Shown here: piece by piece, positions 50,872 through 64,000 of the stretch
Layout of the letters: every line of letters begins with the position of its first letter
How positions within the stretch are numbered: the first letter of the stretch is position 1
Assembly (NCBI GenBank): GCA_002751075.1
Contig: NAOQ01000057.1
Coordinates: forward strand, 109,014 to 173,013
Length of the DNA: 64,000 bases
Reading direction: 5' to 3'
Origin: Ichthyophonus hoferi
Taxonomy: Eukaryota; Opisthokonta; Ichthyosporea; Ichthyophonida; Ichthyophonidae
Made by a program: the position numbers and the translations under genes
The notes under the pieces: generated by a model
Database searches by the model: none
The model's input: the letters and a program-made list of their open reading frames with translations, nothing else
Told to the model about the DNA's origin: nothing

Positions 50872-53800
50872 TATTATTTGCCGCGCTTCGTTATCTCTAT
50901 TTGTATTGGTGAGTTTTACATTTATCTCTCAGATCAGTTCTTGTGTATTGGCTCATTAGAAATTTTTGAAATTTGCCTACAAAGACAGTCAGTCCCATAG
51001 GTATTACTGAACTTTTTTCTCGCAACTTCAAGACAAGCTTTTTCTACTATTAATATATAGGCTTGCACCACTACTATCTAATAGCTACACTTTTATTTTT
51101 GAACAACGATATTTTAATAAAATATTAAATACTGGAAAGACTTGTTTATTTTACTTTTATATGTATAAAATATCCGTACTAAGCTAGCATTGACGCTACA
51201 ATCGCTATATAAAGTTTACATTTTACATGGGCTCTATATATTAACTGTACAGGCTTTTGATTTGGGCTTTTTACGGTATATTAAAGTTAATTAGTCTCTA
51301 GCTACACGCTTCATTGCAGCAAGTCTGTTATATATGATATCATGCAATGCCCCAATAATAGAGTATATGTTGGCTGGTACAACCTCAATGTCAGACTTTG
51401 ATCTGACTATACGTATAAATTTATCTATGGATTCATATAGTAGCTAACCAATAATGCTTAGTTTCCTATGTGCCTTAAAAACCTCACTTAAATACCTGAA
51501 GTTTTTTATTGTTAGCAATAACTCAGTTATTCTGGTAGAGGAGGAGGAGATGCTTCCCTTTATACCTGCCACTTTTAATGCTATAATCCCTTTCACGGCC
51601 CATACAAACCTCTTAATTTAGTTCAGCCTGCTTTTTATAAACCCAGCCAATCATAATCAATTTTATATTTGTTATTTACCACTTTGGCCTATCTGTATTA
51701 TGTCATAGATGTCGTACATTTGTATTGAATCTTTTTTTTTCTTTTTTCTTTTTTTTTACATATTTAATTATGTACTTTAAACGTTTGTAATAAGTTAATC
51801 TAGAATAATAAAACTTAGATGCGTATGTAGCAAACCCTCGTCTTAGTTTTATTGTCTCAAGCTCAATTGACAGCTGTAATTTAATTGGTCAATCTTATAC
51901 TTGTCTTTACTTCATGCAATTCCTTGGTGTTTAATTGGTGCTCTAAATTTCAGAAAAATTCCTACATTTTGAAGTAACCAATGGTGTACCAAATAAATTC
52001 AAACTGGTTTGATCCAATGATTTTCAGTGTCCGATCATACCGGGCATGGATGACGAAAGTTCGTAACAATCTGCATTTAGGACAAATGTCGTTTTCAGAA
52101 GATCTAGAAATTTGGATTATAACCATACCGTATATTAGAAATAGAGCTAGTATCAAAGATATTGAGTTCCAGTTGCAAATGGTTCTGATAACCTACAAAC
52201 CAAAGCTTCTAATAATTCCTGAGCTCATGCTGTTGGTCAAGAGATATAGAAGTCTTTAATTTCTTACTAGCTGCAGTGTTGTATATCTGATAACTAAAAT
52301 CTAATTGTGGTTGTAAATAAATGATTACAATATCGTCAATATTAGGAGAAGCGACATCAGGGTTGATTAGTTGGTCTTCCAATAAAGTATCTGGATTTTA
52401 TACTTCAACCACTTTAGAAACTATAGGCATAATATGAATACATAAAAAGATACAAAAATACATCGAAATCTGTAATATGACTGTTTCATAACTATTATTA
52501 ATAAAAATATTTAGATATGGCTGAACAGTAGTATAGGACTTAAGTATTCTTTTTATTATTGCATGAAGTCTTATATTTATACTTCTTTCACTCAAAAGCT
52601 GGTTCTGCATAATTTCAATCACATCATATATAATATCATACCATACCATAAGTTCTATCGAATCACAAAATGATTAATTCAATTACTATCTGATTGATAC
52701 CTATATAGTATTTTATTGGTTGTGTATTTTTAGCATAGGGTTCTTTCTATGAATTTAATAAATTATCGACCTTTGCAGCAAACTCCAAACCAATAAGGAC
52801 ATTGATCATTCACCAAGATTTTCCCATTAAAATTTAGTAGAAAGGAACGTCTTTTCTCTAGAGTAATGAACTAAAAAAATGAGTAATAAAAACACAGTGA
52901 ACGCTTTGATTTTAACACTTTAAAACAAAATGAATATTTTTACTACATGCTTACACAATATTGATTTGTGTGCATAATTTGTAGTCCTTGATACAGACCT
53001 CAAAATTGATTATATAGTTTCGGTTGAGGTGGCTGGCCTTCAGCAACTTAATATAGTTTAGACAATTAAGCTAAGTATCAGACTTTAAACTTATTTCCAC
53101 TTTGTAAGAGAATGCTTCTATGTACTCTTAGGACCTATTACTATACTCTAATACTTAACTACTTAAAGCTAAATTGGTTTTACAATGTCTATTATTATTT
53201 ACATGCATTTAAATGAAACATCTAATAAAGACTTCAAACGCATCATTATAAATGTTTATATATAAATGATATAAGTAATAAAATTTTAACTGTGATTAAA
53301 ATATGTAATAATAAATATTGCACCGCTAAAGTAATGACCTTTATGCAGATGTCATTCCTGCTAATTAAATAGATCCATACTCTTACGTCGTGTGATGTTT
53401 CTAACCTACACACATATAATACTTCAAATACACTTAGCATATGCCCATAATAGCCTATATGATAACAAGAAACTGCTATTAATTAAAGTAAAACTAATAA
53501 ATACACTGATCTGTAGCCTAAAAGAATAATTGAACTGGCCCGTTTGAATAACTAGGTTGGGCCAGTAATCAAGATTTTAAAATTTTAAAATAAAGTCTAA
53601 TCAGTAGAACTTCAGCAATAACGCCATAGGGAAATGAAGTCCATATTTTGATTAGCCTTATATTCTATTCAATTATTAGGCTCTCTTATAATGCACATTA
53701 AAATACATGATATAAATTGAAATATGCATAATATCTTAATTAAAAAACCTCACTTCGGCCAGAAATAAATATGAATCCGCCACTAATAACATCAAAAAAG

Positions 53801-55751
53801 AGCCCTCAAACTATCTTCCATAGGTCAATAGCTATTCACATGTTTAGTTTGATTCACAATTACTAAAAGAGAAACCAAACATGCCTTTCATTTCGAAATA
53901 TATTACGCTCTATATATTTTAAAACATTTCATATTTTTATTATCCAATTGAAATCATTTATTTTTAGACTGGTTTGCCAATCAATAAGAGTCATTTATAG
54001 TCTGATTTTACATTGGCAATATGAAAAGGGTACATATATATACTTAGTGATTGGATTATATTCAACTGTAAATCCTATATGAAAGGTTGTCTTGTACTAT
54101 ATCCCAGGCCCCTATTGGTTATTAAATTAATTGCTAAGCTCAAATATATCACATCATAATATCTTATTATTATACCATTTGCTATTATACCATTATACTA
54201 TTATGATAATATACCATTATTCTATTATAATAACATACTATTTTCCTATAAGTAATATACCAATATATCATTATACCATTATACACATGCATACTCATTA
54301 TCATACCATGCGCAATCAAGTGTAATGATTGGGTATCTAGCTATCTAAACAACCTTTTAAATCTCTTCTTAATTCATAATTAAGATCAAAAAGGGAACAG
54401 AAGGGTATGACATTTAACCAATGTAAATTAATGTTTACCCAAAGAGCTATGAATGAGCCTTAAATCACTTTAATTAAATCCATCAACACCACACTATATC
54501 CTAATAGTCGCAGTAGGTTGCGGTTCTTGGCTAACATCAGTTTACACCTACATCCATAACATCATAGCATCAATAGTCTTAGACATACTTTCAGCTGCTT
54601 CCAAGTATCTGGTTTGTGATTTGTAGTTGTAGTCAGAATATTCACTTACAACTTTATTTTCTGCCCCATGTGCAGGGAGGCTTCCTATATAGTAGCTACA
54701 GTATAGTACGCAATGGTAGTAAGTATTGCTTGGTTAATCCCCTATTGTTCTAATAAAGCATTTCACACCACCCTTTTTAAATTATCAGCTAAGACTAAAT
54801 CTTTTACACTTACTCCTAATCTACCCATGGTGTCCAATCACTATAAGTATGTATTGCTTCAGATATGGATAACAACATTAATGACGTCATAGTTTATCTT
54901 CAAATCAACAAGGGTTCAGGGTATTCATAGGTGCGTACCATATACACCAAAACGTCATAAATAATCAGCCAATAAAATCACGGTATAATCACGTGATATC
55001 TAAGCCTGTTTTATTGGATTATGATCATGACTATCAATTCTCATTGGCTGCATCCTCTACAATCATACAATGGTTATTGTCCCACGTCAAGAAAAAAAAC
55101 AATAAAGGGTAAGCTACCTACTACTACACTGTATTTGTGTTTACAACATTCTATGTTTTAAGATATAATTGTAAGAAAAGAGAAACCAGAGTCCTTTAAA
55201 AGGCATATTTCATTTTATATCAGTATACCTTACAATATGCAATTTAATGGGGTCTAGTAATTTAATAGGATAGAGGGCGAATCAAAATATATGATTCATT
55301 TCCCCTTGGCAGTAATGCTAAAGTTCTACTGACAAAACTTTTTTTAAAAAAACTAAATCGTAAAGTAGGAAGAATGGAATATTATCGAAAGCTATATAGT
55401 AGAAAGTAATAGAGAACAGCGTGATATACAAAAGAAAATTAGATAAATGCAGTGCTATAGTTATTTCCTCACTGTGCTATGTGATGTACAAAGATATTAG
55501 TTTAAGAATAGTGGAGGTGCGTAATAGCCTTGTGCTATATATAGATGTATGTATGAATAACATGGTATAGTATAGTATAGTATAATATAGTATCAGAATA
55601 TACAGCAAGGAAATATGAAAAATATGTTTCGCCTATAATGGGGACTATCTTCTGTAAATAAAAAATAATTATCATCCTCTATTTAAACTATGTGTACACA
55701 ACTTATATCACAAAGTTCCTAGGGGACCCAGTGTTAAAATTTAAATTGTAA
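50643..55751. other. Intergenic region between RMND1-like 3' end and NOL10 5' end
   Basis: This 5.1 kb interval is AT-rich. The right-hand 250 bp next to NOL10 hold its promoter. Overlapping 60-90 codon open frames on both strands at 51960-52260 resemble nothing I know and are within chance length. A poly-T rich run lies at 51729-51758. A TTATACCA-like tract lies at 54140-54290. A TATAG tract lies near 55563-55595. Confidence 0.5.
54140..54290. repeat. Degenerate ATTATACC tract
   Basis: Imperfect eight-base units (ATTATACC, ATTATACT, ATAATATACC) repeat over about 150 bp of intergenic DNA. Confidence 0.55.
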
Positions 55752-58700
55752 TCATCCAATGATATCGGCGTCTTCCCAAGCTAGTCTCATGTAGATGTTT
55801 AGGATTTCTATAAAGGCACTTATACCAAGTACTGTGATAAGAAGCCAATAGAGTCTGAGCGCTGTATGTGTATATGTAGGTAGGTAGGTAGAGAGGGAGG
55901 TAGGTATGATCGTACAATAATATGATAGTATGTATATGTATGTACAGATACATATACATGAAGAGAAAAAGTAAAAAAAGAGTCAGAGAAGTTACAACAA
56001 ACCAAAATCAAAATAAAAAAATAGTAAAGAAGATAAAGTTAGTCTGGTACGGCGTGATATGATAGTAAAATAAAACAACTTATGTACGTGATATTTATTA
56101 TACCATATTAAACTATACTACACTATATTATAATGTCATATGATATGACAAGACAAACGACCGCACATAATCATCCTTTAAGAGATAGTAAAAAACAAAA
56201 AAGGAGAGAGAAAGAAAAAAAGAGGGAGAGAGGGAAAGATAGCTTACAGGATGTAGCCTGCAATTCAGTAGTAATATAATCTACTATAGTGGAAAAGGTT
56301 CTTATCCTCCTATCTACTACGTTCAGTCGTCTACCAATTTGCAGGTACGTCCTTAAGGCGCTATACAGAGTCTGAGAACTATCGTCGGATCTATCCCTGG
56401 GTTGGGAGAGGGGAGAGGGAGGAAGGAAAAGGGAGAGGAAGAAAGAAAGAGAGTAAGATGATAGTACAGTTTAACTAAAGTATACTGCTGCTCTATGTTA
56501 GGACGAGTAGAACTCCTTAGCGAGGGAAAGGGAATAAGGAGATGATATAACTCAATATAATATAATATAATTCATGATTATATTATTAAATATACATATG
56601 TATGTGCGAGAGTGATAGAAAAGGACGTTGCTAATTGTATATCTTAGTGGGTCAGTCACCAAGAAATAAATATCAAAATATCAAAACTTAGTAAACAATA
56701 ATTAAAATAATTACAAGCAGTTCTAGTACTTTAATACGGAGAATGAAATCAACCAATCAAAGCATCAATAATCATAAATATCATCAATATAATCAATTAA
56801 AATGTCGACCATTATAGCGAATCCTTATTATTCGTAGATACAATTAATCAACCAGTCAAAATATTTATAATGGAATGAGCAGAACACGTAACACCTTTCC
56901 CCCTGAGAGCCATATTACAAACAACATACAATTGCAATAACCACACAGCACACATGGGAACTACCAAGGACTTACCATAAGAAGTCAGGCAGATTCAACA
57001 AGGAAGGCGATAGATTGACAGAGATAAGGGTGTATAATTCGCCAATCACTTTGTTGGTTTCTTTCCTAAATGTGGATGGGAGGGTGGATGAGATTATATG
57101 ATTGGTGGGTGGAAGAGAAAAGAGATACAAAAGGGTAAGAGAGTAGGTAGCTGGTATATTTAGGGCATATATATTAGTTAAGTTTAAATATTAGTAAGAC
57201 TGCCATTAGGTTAAACTTGTCAATAGAAGTGGCTAATATTAAATGACATTTAAACGACATAATACTTATAATACTTAGAGGTGATTGAGGAGGATAAATA
57301 ATAGGAAAGAGAAATAAATAAGTAAATGACTACGATTGGTGAAATATAAAAAGAATTCATGATAACCGAATGATAGAATAAAGAAAGAGAAGGAGGGGAG
57401 GGGTAGGATAGGATGGTGTGTACCATACTACCATATATGGACAAGATGTGTATAACAGATATAACTATTATAATCTCCTATCATACATTAAAATACGCCA
57501 ACCAATAACAATAAAGGAAATGAGTGATGGGTTATAGGTTGATATAATACATGGTGGTAGAAATAACGTGATTACTGTCCAATGAGATACATCCACTACA
57601 TTATATTTTATGAATCACGGCCAGAGCCAATTATAATAAAGAATCACAGAAATTTTTGCCAGTCCGTAGGCTCAACAATATAAACAATACTAAAAGCCCC
57701 GTCTCAACCACACTGTGGTTAATTTATACCGTTTTAAACACATGTGATTCAGTGAGACTACATTCGGATTAAACTGCGTACTTAATATAATATGGTATGC
57801 AGGAATTAATCTCAATGCAAATCATTGCTATGTAGATTTTGTTCATAGATGTTTTCGCGATTATTATACATATTAGCTAAATGATACTTAATAGCAGATA
57901 ATAGCAAATAATAAATAAGTGGAAGTAAATAGGCCAATTATCATAAGGAATCACATAGTTTTAAAAATAAATACACCATTCATACACACCTGTCAAGATT
58001 GAATGAACCAGTAGCAGCCAAAACCTGAGCCACTTGGTTATACCTATCCACAGTTTGCAGTACCATATCCTCTTGTACTCCTAATTTGGTGCTCTGGGCC
58101 ACCGCCAATGAGATAGCTAGACGCACATTATCTCGCTATATATGGATATTCATGCTCTTTTAGTATATCTACCATACCATATACTATATTTATCATATCA
58201 TATTATATCATCTATATTACATACAATCTTACCATAGCACATACTGTATTATATCATATCTTATATAAACCATACTATGCCATCCTATATCTTACCATAT
58301 CCTACCATATCCTATACCACACCCACCTTGATGGACTCCAGTGTTATAATATCATTTCTAATATTAGGTCTAACTGAGGGATCTACTATAACCTCAAAGC
58401 TATCTATATCTATATCATTGGATGCCAGCGGACCAATCTCATACTCTTGAAGCTCCTCTAAGAGCTGTGATTGGTAGATCGTAAGATTAATGGAATAAGA
58501 ACCAATAGGGAAGGACCAAGGGAGGGAAATGAAGAAGGTTAAATAGTATATAGAGTTATATTATAAATGTTCTATTATGGTATATCATGTTATAATATAT
58601 AATATAATATCATATCACAAAATAATAGCATTTCCTATTATATCATATCCTATCCTATCACACAATACGAGAATATCGAGTGAGAAATAAATCAAAAAAA

Positions 58701-61700
58701 AAAAAATATAAACAAAGTAGCAATGAGAACGATTTGATAAAAGTGAAAAGAAGTGCGTAAACATTCGAGATAGGGTAGGGTATAATGAAATAAAATATGT
58801 TACAATATGATATAAAATGATATAATCTGGTATGGTACGCAATGATATGCTATGTGTTATAGTGTCCTATATTGTGCTATTGTATATTATGGGATGATAC
58901 AGTAAACCATGCCATGTTTTGTTATATTAATTCAACAACAACAACAACAACTATTATTATTGCTGTTAGTATTGGTACTATTATTATCATTATTATTATT
59001 ACTGTTATGACTATTATTACTATTATTGTTATCATTATTATTAGCATCAGTATTATTATTACTATCACTGTTGCTACTATTACTACTACTATTATTAATA
59101 ATATTCCTATTACTATTATTACTATTATTATTATTATTACCATTATTGTCATAATTACACCATAATCAATTAAATCACATGTAATTTGTACCAACCTATA
59201 TCATCACAATATACCTTATATACTCCCATCTACCAATCACAACTAACACATATACTCAACACTAGCCAATGACAATAAGATTTAAATTCCGATTCTTCCT
59301 CGGTAATAATGGATTATATTATTAAAATTTCTTAGCCAGTGATAAACGCATACCTTTTTCTGCATATCGTCAGACAAACCCCAACATACAACTACACCGT
59401 AGTCAAAATAATATATCTCTTTGGGTAAGGTCTGTACATAACCTGTGTCTGATAGGTGATAGGTCGTTTAATAGCTGTTTTAATTAATAATTAAGTAGTC
59501 TTTCCTATAGGATAAACCCAATACATAACATTATTATATGCAGACTATCATGAACTATTATAGTACAATAAAGAGTGATATATATATATACAGTCAACAA
59601 AGTATGGGTGTGGCCTATATGTGATTGGTGGCTATTATTATCGGTATGCCATAATCAAAGTCGCATACCTTATGAGGACAGACTTTCATGTATTTGGTAT
59701 ATATACAGGCCTATTAAAATAAATATTTAAACAGGAGCTACATATCCCTTCATTTATGCTTATGGTTGTAGTTTGGTTTATAATTATATAAAATACTATA
59801 AATCAATCAACACTAGGAACCTCTATGAAGAGGGGTGATATATCATGCAAATTCATGACGTTATACCATTAGACTTGGCCAATCGTATACCCCAACTGTC
59901 ATCCACTGATGATGGATATTCCAACCAATCCCTGTATCGATTCCACCAGTAATAATGTGAGATAATCGGGTTTTTAGAAACAAAAGAAAAAAACATATAT
60001 ATATAAAGAGAAACAAGCATATGATTATACAGGAACCATATATAGCTATATATTAATTGAGCTAGTATATATATTCTGACGTAACTACTATCTTACATCA
60101 ACTTCTAGCACACGATTATAAGTGGATGGCATCTTTTAATCATGTACATACACACACGTAGTAGCAAGCTTTTAACACACGCATATGAGTGGATAAAAAT
60201 AAAACATTTCAACCATATATATAGACATATACATACATATCCTCCCCAACAGTCCCATATCTTGACTCACTATCCTGGATAGAGTGATTTAATGTAGTAT
60301 AGGATTCTAACGACCTTTCGTCTATACTGGTGTCAATGGCCAATAGGCTGTTAGGGACATGAAGGGTCTCATTGTTGTTGTTATGTGTGTAGGTATAGGT
60401 GTGGGTCTGTGTGTAGGTACATCTAGGTAGGAGAGGGGCAAGAGAGGAGGTGAGGAGGGGAGAAGGGGGAATAATATAGGAAAATTAATGTATAGCGAGA
60501 GAGGGTGCGTGGTGATAAAGAGATAATTCTATAAACTATATATATATATACGATGTGTGGCTTTGAAAATAAACACATTTCCACTGGTATACCTTCAAAA
60601 CACAAGACATAATTGGGTATTAACAACATCATCTTATATTCGACACTATCATAGCCACCCCTCTATATATAATATATTATATCATAGCCTATATAACCTA
60701 TCGTAACCTACTATATCATACTCTATACAATCAATTACAACCTACTATATCAAGTCTCATATAACCTATAATATCTTACTATATGATACCCTATGCAACC
60801 GACTATATCCTGTTATATCTCGTTCTATCATACACGATCATACTCAATATCACCTACGCTAGCCTACCCTACCCTATTATATCATATCCTATCCTATTCT
60901 ATCCCACCATATTTTGCCCTATCCTACCCTATCCCATTATATCCCACCTTATTCTACCCTATCTTACAATATCTTACCCTATCCTACCCTATACCTTTCT
61001 TCTGCAGCCTGTTCCTGGGCCTTCATCCGTGATTTCTCGTCGTCAAATATTTGAATACATATAGCATCAGGGTGCATTACAACCTGTTTTTTATGGTTAA
61101 ATTTTAATACACATTTAAAATTTTAATATGTACATCTATAGTTATATTACAATATAGATATTTCATATTCCAATTCATGTATATATTTAAGTTTTGATAA
61201 AAATTTAAATTTTAATATTTACACTTATTCCAAGAAACTACAAAAGGGTTACTAACATAAGTAAAAATATAGAATACATAGTCTTGGAGTATATAGGTCA
61301 GTGGTTTAAGTATTTTAAATAAACAAAAGGTAGGTACCCATACATATATGTGTATACAAGTAGTTAATATCAATAAAGCCTAGTCAGCGTATAAACTCCC
61401 TATCTCCCATACCGATATTCCTCCAGTCATATTTCCCTTATCAAGATACCTACCTATCAACATGAATATTTGAAGACATAAATAAAGACCTACCCGACCC
61501 TTTTTCTTGCCATATCGTTTTCTTAAATGTCGGTAGAGAGCCCGTCGGTCATAGGCTCTAATAAGAGGAAGGTAAAATAAGGTATAATATAATCAAATGA
61601 GAGAGTATAATGCAATAATATGAGCTAAGGGTTGTTATAGGCCATGATAAGTCAGGGTTGGATAACATAGGATAAACTAATATGAATTGATTAGTTGATA

Positions 61701-62944
61701 TAATATAATATAATATAATATAATATAATATAATATAATCCGGGGTAACCTAAGAAATAGTAAGATAGTATCCAATAGAGAAAGATAAGATAAAGTAAAA
61801 TATTAAGGAAAATAACAGGGAAAAAAAAAAAGAGTATATGTGTATATATTTATATAATAAATATTTAAATATACTAGAAATATTAAAAAAGAATAAAATG
61901 AAAATGAAAATAAAAGCTGTAAACTATAATACTAATAATAAATTACAATAGAAATATTAGCAAGACTAAAAACTAAATAAAAGAAAGATAAAATAAAAAA
62001 TGGCAAGGAGACAAACGAATTGGATAAATTGGGTTATATATATCTTACACAGATATCAGACCACTTACAACTACAAATAAAAACACTACCAACCACCTCA
62101 CAGCTAAATATCTCTTTAATCTAAATATCATTGCATTATAATAACAGAAATATCATCTTATAACGCCTATCGTTGTTGGTTTCCATTAAATCACCTCTCC
62201 TAACAATCCTTACCCCACCCTCCCCCACTACCCACACAAATGGAAACACGTACTCAGCTGTGCAGTACCCAATTACTAAACCTGATATAACTTGTTGGGA
62301 GGTTTGAGGTGTGCCTTGAGGCTGAATTGCTACAAACCGCCCCGACTCGGCTGCAATGTTTTTCTTTCTTACGGGCTGAGAAAGAATAGGATGTAAAAAG
62401 AGTTATGATAGGGTACGATGGGATGTTAGAAAGGATATATGTGTAGTGATCTAGGGATATGCAGATAGAAATAGAGATATAAAAATAACTAAGAGACAAC
62501 AGGATGTTAGAAAGGATAAGACAGGTTATGATCGGGTCATGTAAGAGATAATGGAAGGATATAAATGGATTGACAGAGGGATGGGTAGATAAAGGTAGAG
62601 ATAGATTTATATACATGTATATGTATAGATACAAATAAACATACACACACATACATTTACATAAATACACACATATATACGCACACACACAACAACACAC
62701 ATATACATACAGCTACATATTTATATAGAAAGATATATACATACATGTATACACATGCACATATACAGAGACCAGACCCATTCCCATACATAAACACATA
62801 TACACGTCAACATTATAGTATATACAGGGGATGCTTTACCCAGCATCCTACTTGCGGACCAGCTGACGCTGCTACTGATGGTATGGTAGTTTGACTAATT
62901 GTCGGTGACACATTATCACTAAGCACCCGAGGGTTTTTATTCAT
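55752..62944 (-). CDS. RMND1/Rmd1 family protein (DUF155)
   Basis: The family includes mitochondrial RMND1, needed for organelle translation, and yeast Rmd1/Rmd8. Twelve exons (complement): 62840-62944, 62254-62363, 61494-61557, 60995-61083, 60237-60347, 59891-59931, 59354-59442, 58327-58464, 57990-58135, 56976-57065, 56248-56396 and 55752-55861. They total 1,242 nt, 413 residues, with all phases closing. GYCTAEAYDRRAL (67-79) opens the conserved part. LPKEIYYFDYGVVVCWG (179-195) is the family hallmark. RDNVRLAISLAVAQSTKL, IGELYTLISVNLSPSLLNLP and LRTYLQIGRRLNVVDRRI follow, and a single membrane helix lies at about 383-400, close to the C terminus, as in RMND1. The N-terminal 35 residues (MNKNPRVLSDNVSPTIS...) do not look like a strong mitochondrial presequence. 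Residues 120-165, rich in Asp, Glu and Ser, look unstructured. Which paralogue this is remains open. Confidence 0.93.
57672..57935 (+). repeat. Dispersed repeat, copy 2
   Basis: This copy lies inside an RMND1-like intron and matches 38836-39080 in the same orientation, with many substitutions and small indels. Its left part has a 15-bp palindrome (AACCACA-C-TGTGGTT) and a GTCTCA...TGAGAC inverted pair about 50 bp apart. Confidence 0.7.
58145..58320. repeat. Degenerate pentanucleotide tract (CCATA/TATCA)
   Basis: It runs along intron sequence up to a few bases from the donor of the 58327-58464 exon. Units such as ACCAT, ATCAT and CCTAT recur without a fixed order. Confidence 0.6.
58934..59157. 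repeat. Imperfect ATT/ACT trinucleotide array
   Basis: About 220 bp of intron consist of three-base units (ACA, ATT, ACT, ATC, GTT). Because the period is three, several frames stay open on both strands, giving false 90-codon Thr/Ile and Val/Ile proteins. Confidence 0.85.
60655..60994. repeat. Degenerate CCTAT pentanucleotide array
   Basis: About 340 bp of intron in the RMND1-like gene, with units CCTAT, CATAT, CCCAT and CTTAC. It runs right up to the donor at 60989-60994, so the array supplies the splice site itself (CTATAC on the + strand). Confidence 0.75.
61698..61739. repeat. ATAAT pentanucleotide microsatellite
   Basis: About eight near-perfect tandem copies of the five-base unit lie in an RMND1-like intron. 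Confidence 0.9.
62636..62770. repeat. CA/TA-rich simple repeat
   Basis: Alternating purine-pyrimidine sequence (ACACAC, ACATAT) lies in the first intron of the RMND1-like gene. On the other strand it yields a long low-complexity open frame that is not a gene. Confidence 0.8.
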
Positions 62945-64000
62945 GTTTGCAAATTAAAAATGTTGTAAGGTAAATAATTGTATTAATTATAAAAATAAGT
63001 AAAGATAGAATGAAATAAACCAGATAGACATGATAGTAGAGGGTTTATAATAATATTTATGTTTGTTTATTCATTAGTTCAAACTACCTAAACATAGAAT
63101 ATATGATAAAATGTCACATAATCAATTGCAATAAGGCTTTATTGCAAGTATCAGAAGATAAACATTTGGATCGATGTTGAAACCCATAGCTGAGCCGCGG
63201 ACCAATCGGTATAAATACCTTAATTAGATCAATACAATACAATCATGCATTATCTCAGATATTGCTGCTGCATCTTGCAATGGCAAATGATGGTGTAGAA
63301 ATGCATATTAAGATGTGTTACTACTACATTCCTGCATCAGATATGGGTAAATATTTTTTATAATGTTTCTGTGATCGAATGCCAGCCAGAAATTGTTCAT
63401 TAATCTTTTAACTTATAATAATTACATTATTTTAAATTATTGCATTTAATGTTTTCTTAATGACAAAGCCCAATCGCATAAAGCTAGCCGAGTATATAAT
63501 TATATTTTGCAGTTTACAAATTAGTGTAGAATACAATAGATTACTTCTTGGAACTAAAACGAGTCCAACATTAATAAGAAAATTTACTTTTTACAAATAC
63601 GTATTAGTATTAATTACATCAACTAGTCTAATACGTAAACCAAGTTATTAATAAATTCTTTTATAAATATATCTCAAATTCTATTACAGGCAATGCATTC
63701 AAATCGGCTAATCTACTGGCAAGATATTGATCTGGTCTCTATGGAGTAAACTTTATTTCATATGATTCACTTTTTCTTATTTATCTAAACTATCATAACA
63801 ATATGACTGGTAAAATAAATGACATGGGTTTCTTGAACAATAAAAAAATATATTCCAGGGAAATGGAAAGAAGGTCTCTATTAGTGTTGGAATAATATAT
63901 ACAATGTATTATTTCATATTTATCATAGAGTATCAGAAAAAGGAGTATTTAATTAATTTAGATATTTATTTATACGGCTATATTAATTTAGTATTGTTAA
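62945..64000. other. Upstream flank of RMND1-like gene to window end
   Basis: AT-rich sequence with no recognised gene. A 63-codon open frame on the + strand (63460-63651) has no visible similarity. Confidence 0.5.

Noticed and set aside
51962-52259. Overlapping 64- and 92-codon open frames on opposite strands
   Set aside because: Their length is within what chance gives in 64 kb, there is no known similarity and no splice-linked neighbours.
58872-59194. 90-97 codon Ile/Val/Thr-rich proteins on both strands
   Set aside because: They are produced by an imperfect trinucleotide array inside an intron of the RMND1-like gene.
59645-59700. Small exon reading VCPHK in the RMND1-like gene
   Set aside because: Its phases do not fit between the neighbouring exons, which join directly to give SWGYVQTLPK.
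62254-62700. 148-codon open frame with Tyr/Ile/Cys-rich content on the - strand
   Set aside because: Most of it is CA/TA simple repeat and intron. Its end overlaps a real exon of the RMND1-like gene in another frame; the frame that joins neighbouring exons reads KNIAAESGRF.

Overview
This is a eukaryotic window: AT-rich (roughly one third G+C), with intron-dense genes, short exons and GT–AG introns whose donors are mostly GTATGT, GTAAGT or GTGAGT. I built eight protein-coding genes exon by exon from translated similarity and splice phase. The gene set fits an early-branching animal, with a sponge as my best guess. A homologue of the N-terminal module of FLASH/CASP8AP2 points to Metazoa. A plant-like GT47 exostosin and a diacylglycerol kinase with no visible C1 domain are less typical of bilaterians. 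The taxonomic call is inference.

Layout, left to right. An exostosin-family glycosyltransferase (+) enters from beyond the left edge and ends near 5.15 kb. A gene-poor stretch of about 8.4 kb follows, holding a 430-N assembly gap. Next come a diacylglycerol kinase (-, 13.6-20.8 kb), a Tctex-type dynein light chain (+, 22.2-25.3 kb), the ESCRT-III protein CHMP1 (-, 27.5-30.2 kb), a 130-residue FLASH-like protein (+, 31.7-33.8 kb), a leukotriene A4 hydrolase/M1 aminopeptidase (-, 34.4-38.1 kb), the nucleolar WD40 protein NOL10 (-, 41.8-50.6 kb, 19 exons) and an RMND1/Rmd1-family (DUF155) protein (-, 55.8-62.9 kb, 12 exons). DGK/DYNLT and CHMP1/FLASH are head-to-head pairs, each with about 1.4-1.5 kb between start codons.

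The genes are housekeeping or cell-biological and share no obvious pathway: lipid signalling, microtubule motors, endosomal scission, histone pre-mRNA processing, peptide/eicosanoid metabolism, ribosome biogenesis and an organelle membrane protein. I see no operon-like or defence-like cluster. No tRNA, rRNA, CRISPR array or intact mobile element was recognised.

The most interesting points are these. The FLASH homologue is reduced almost exactly to the histone-processing module. The following intron holds a 20-bp tandem array in which most units carry an AG/GT junction resembling a recursive-splice site. CHMP1 intron 1 has no canonical donor at the position the conserved protein demands. The LTA4H homologue naturally has Phe at the position of human Tyr378. 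One DGK intron has a perfect U12-type donor, and another has competing hairpins against its acceptor. A diverged 250-bp repeat pair and locally dense CCAAT pentamers are also noted.
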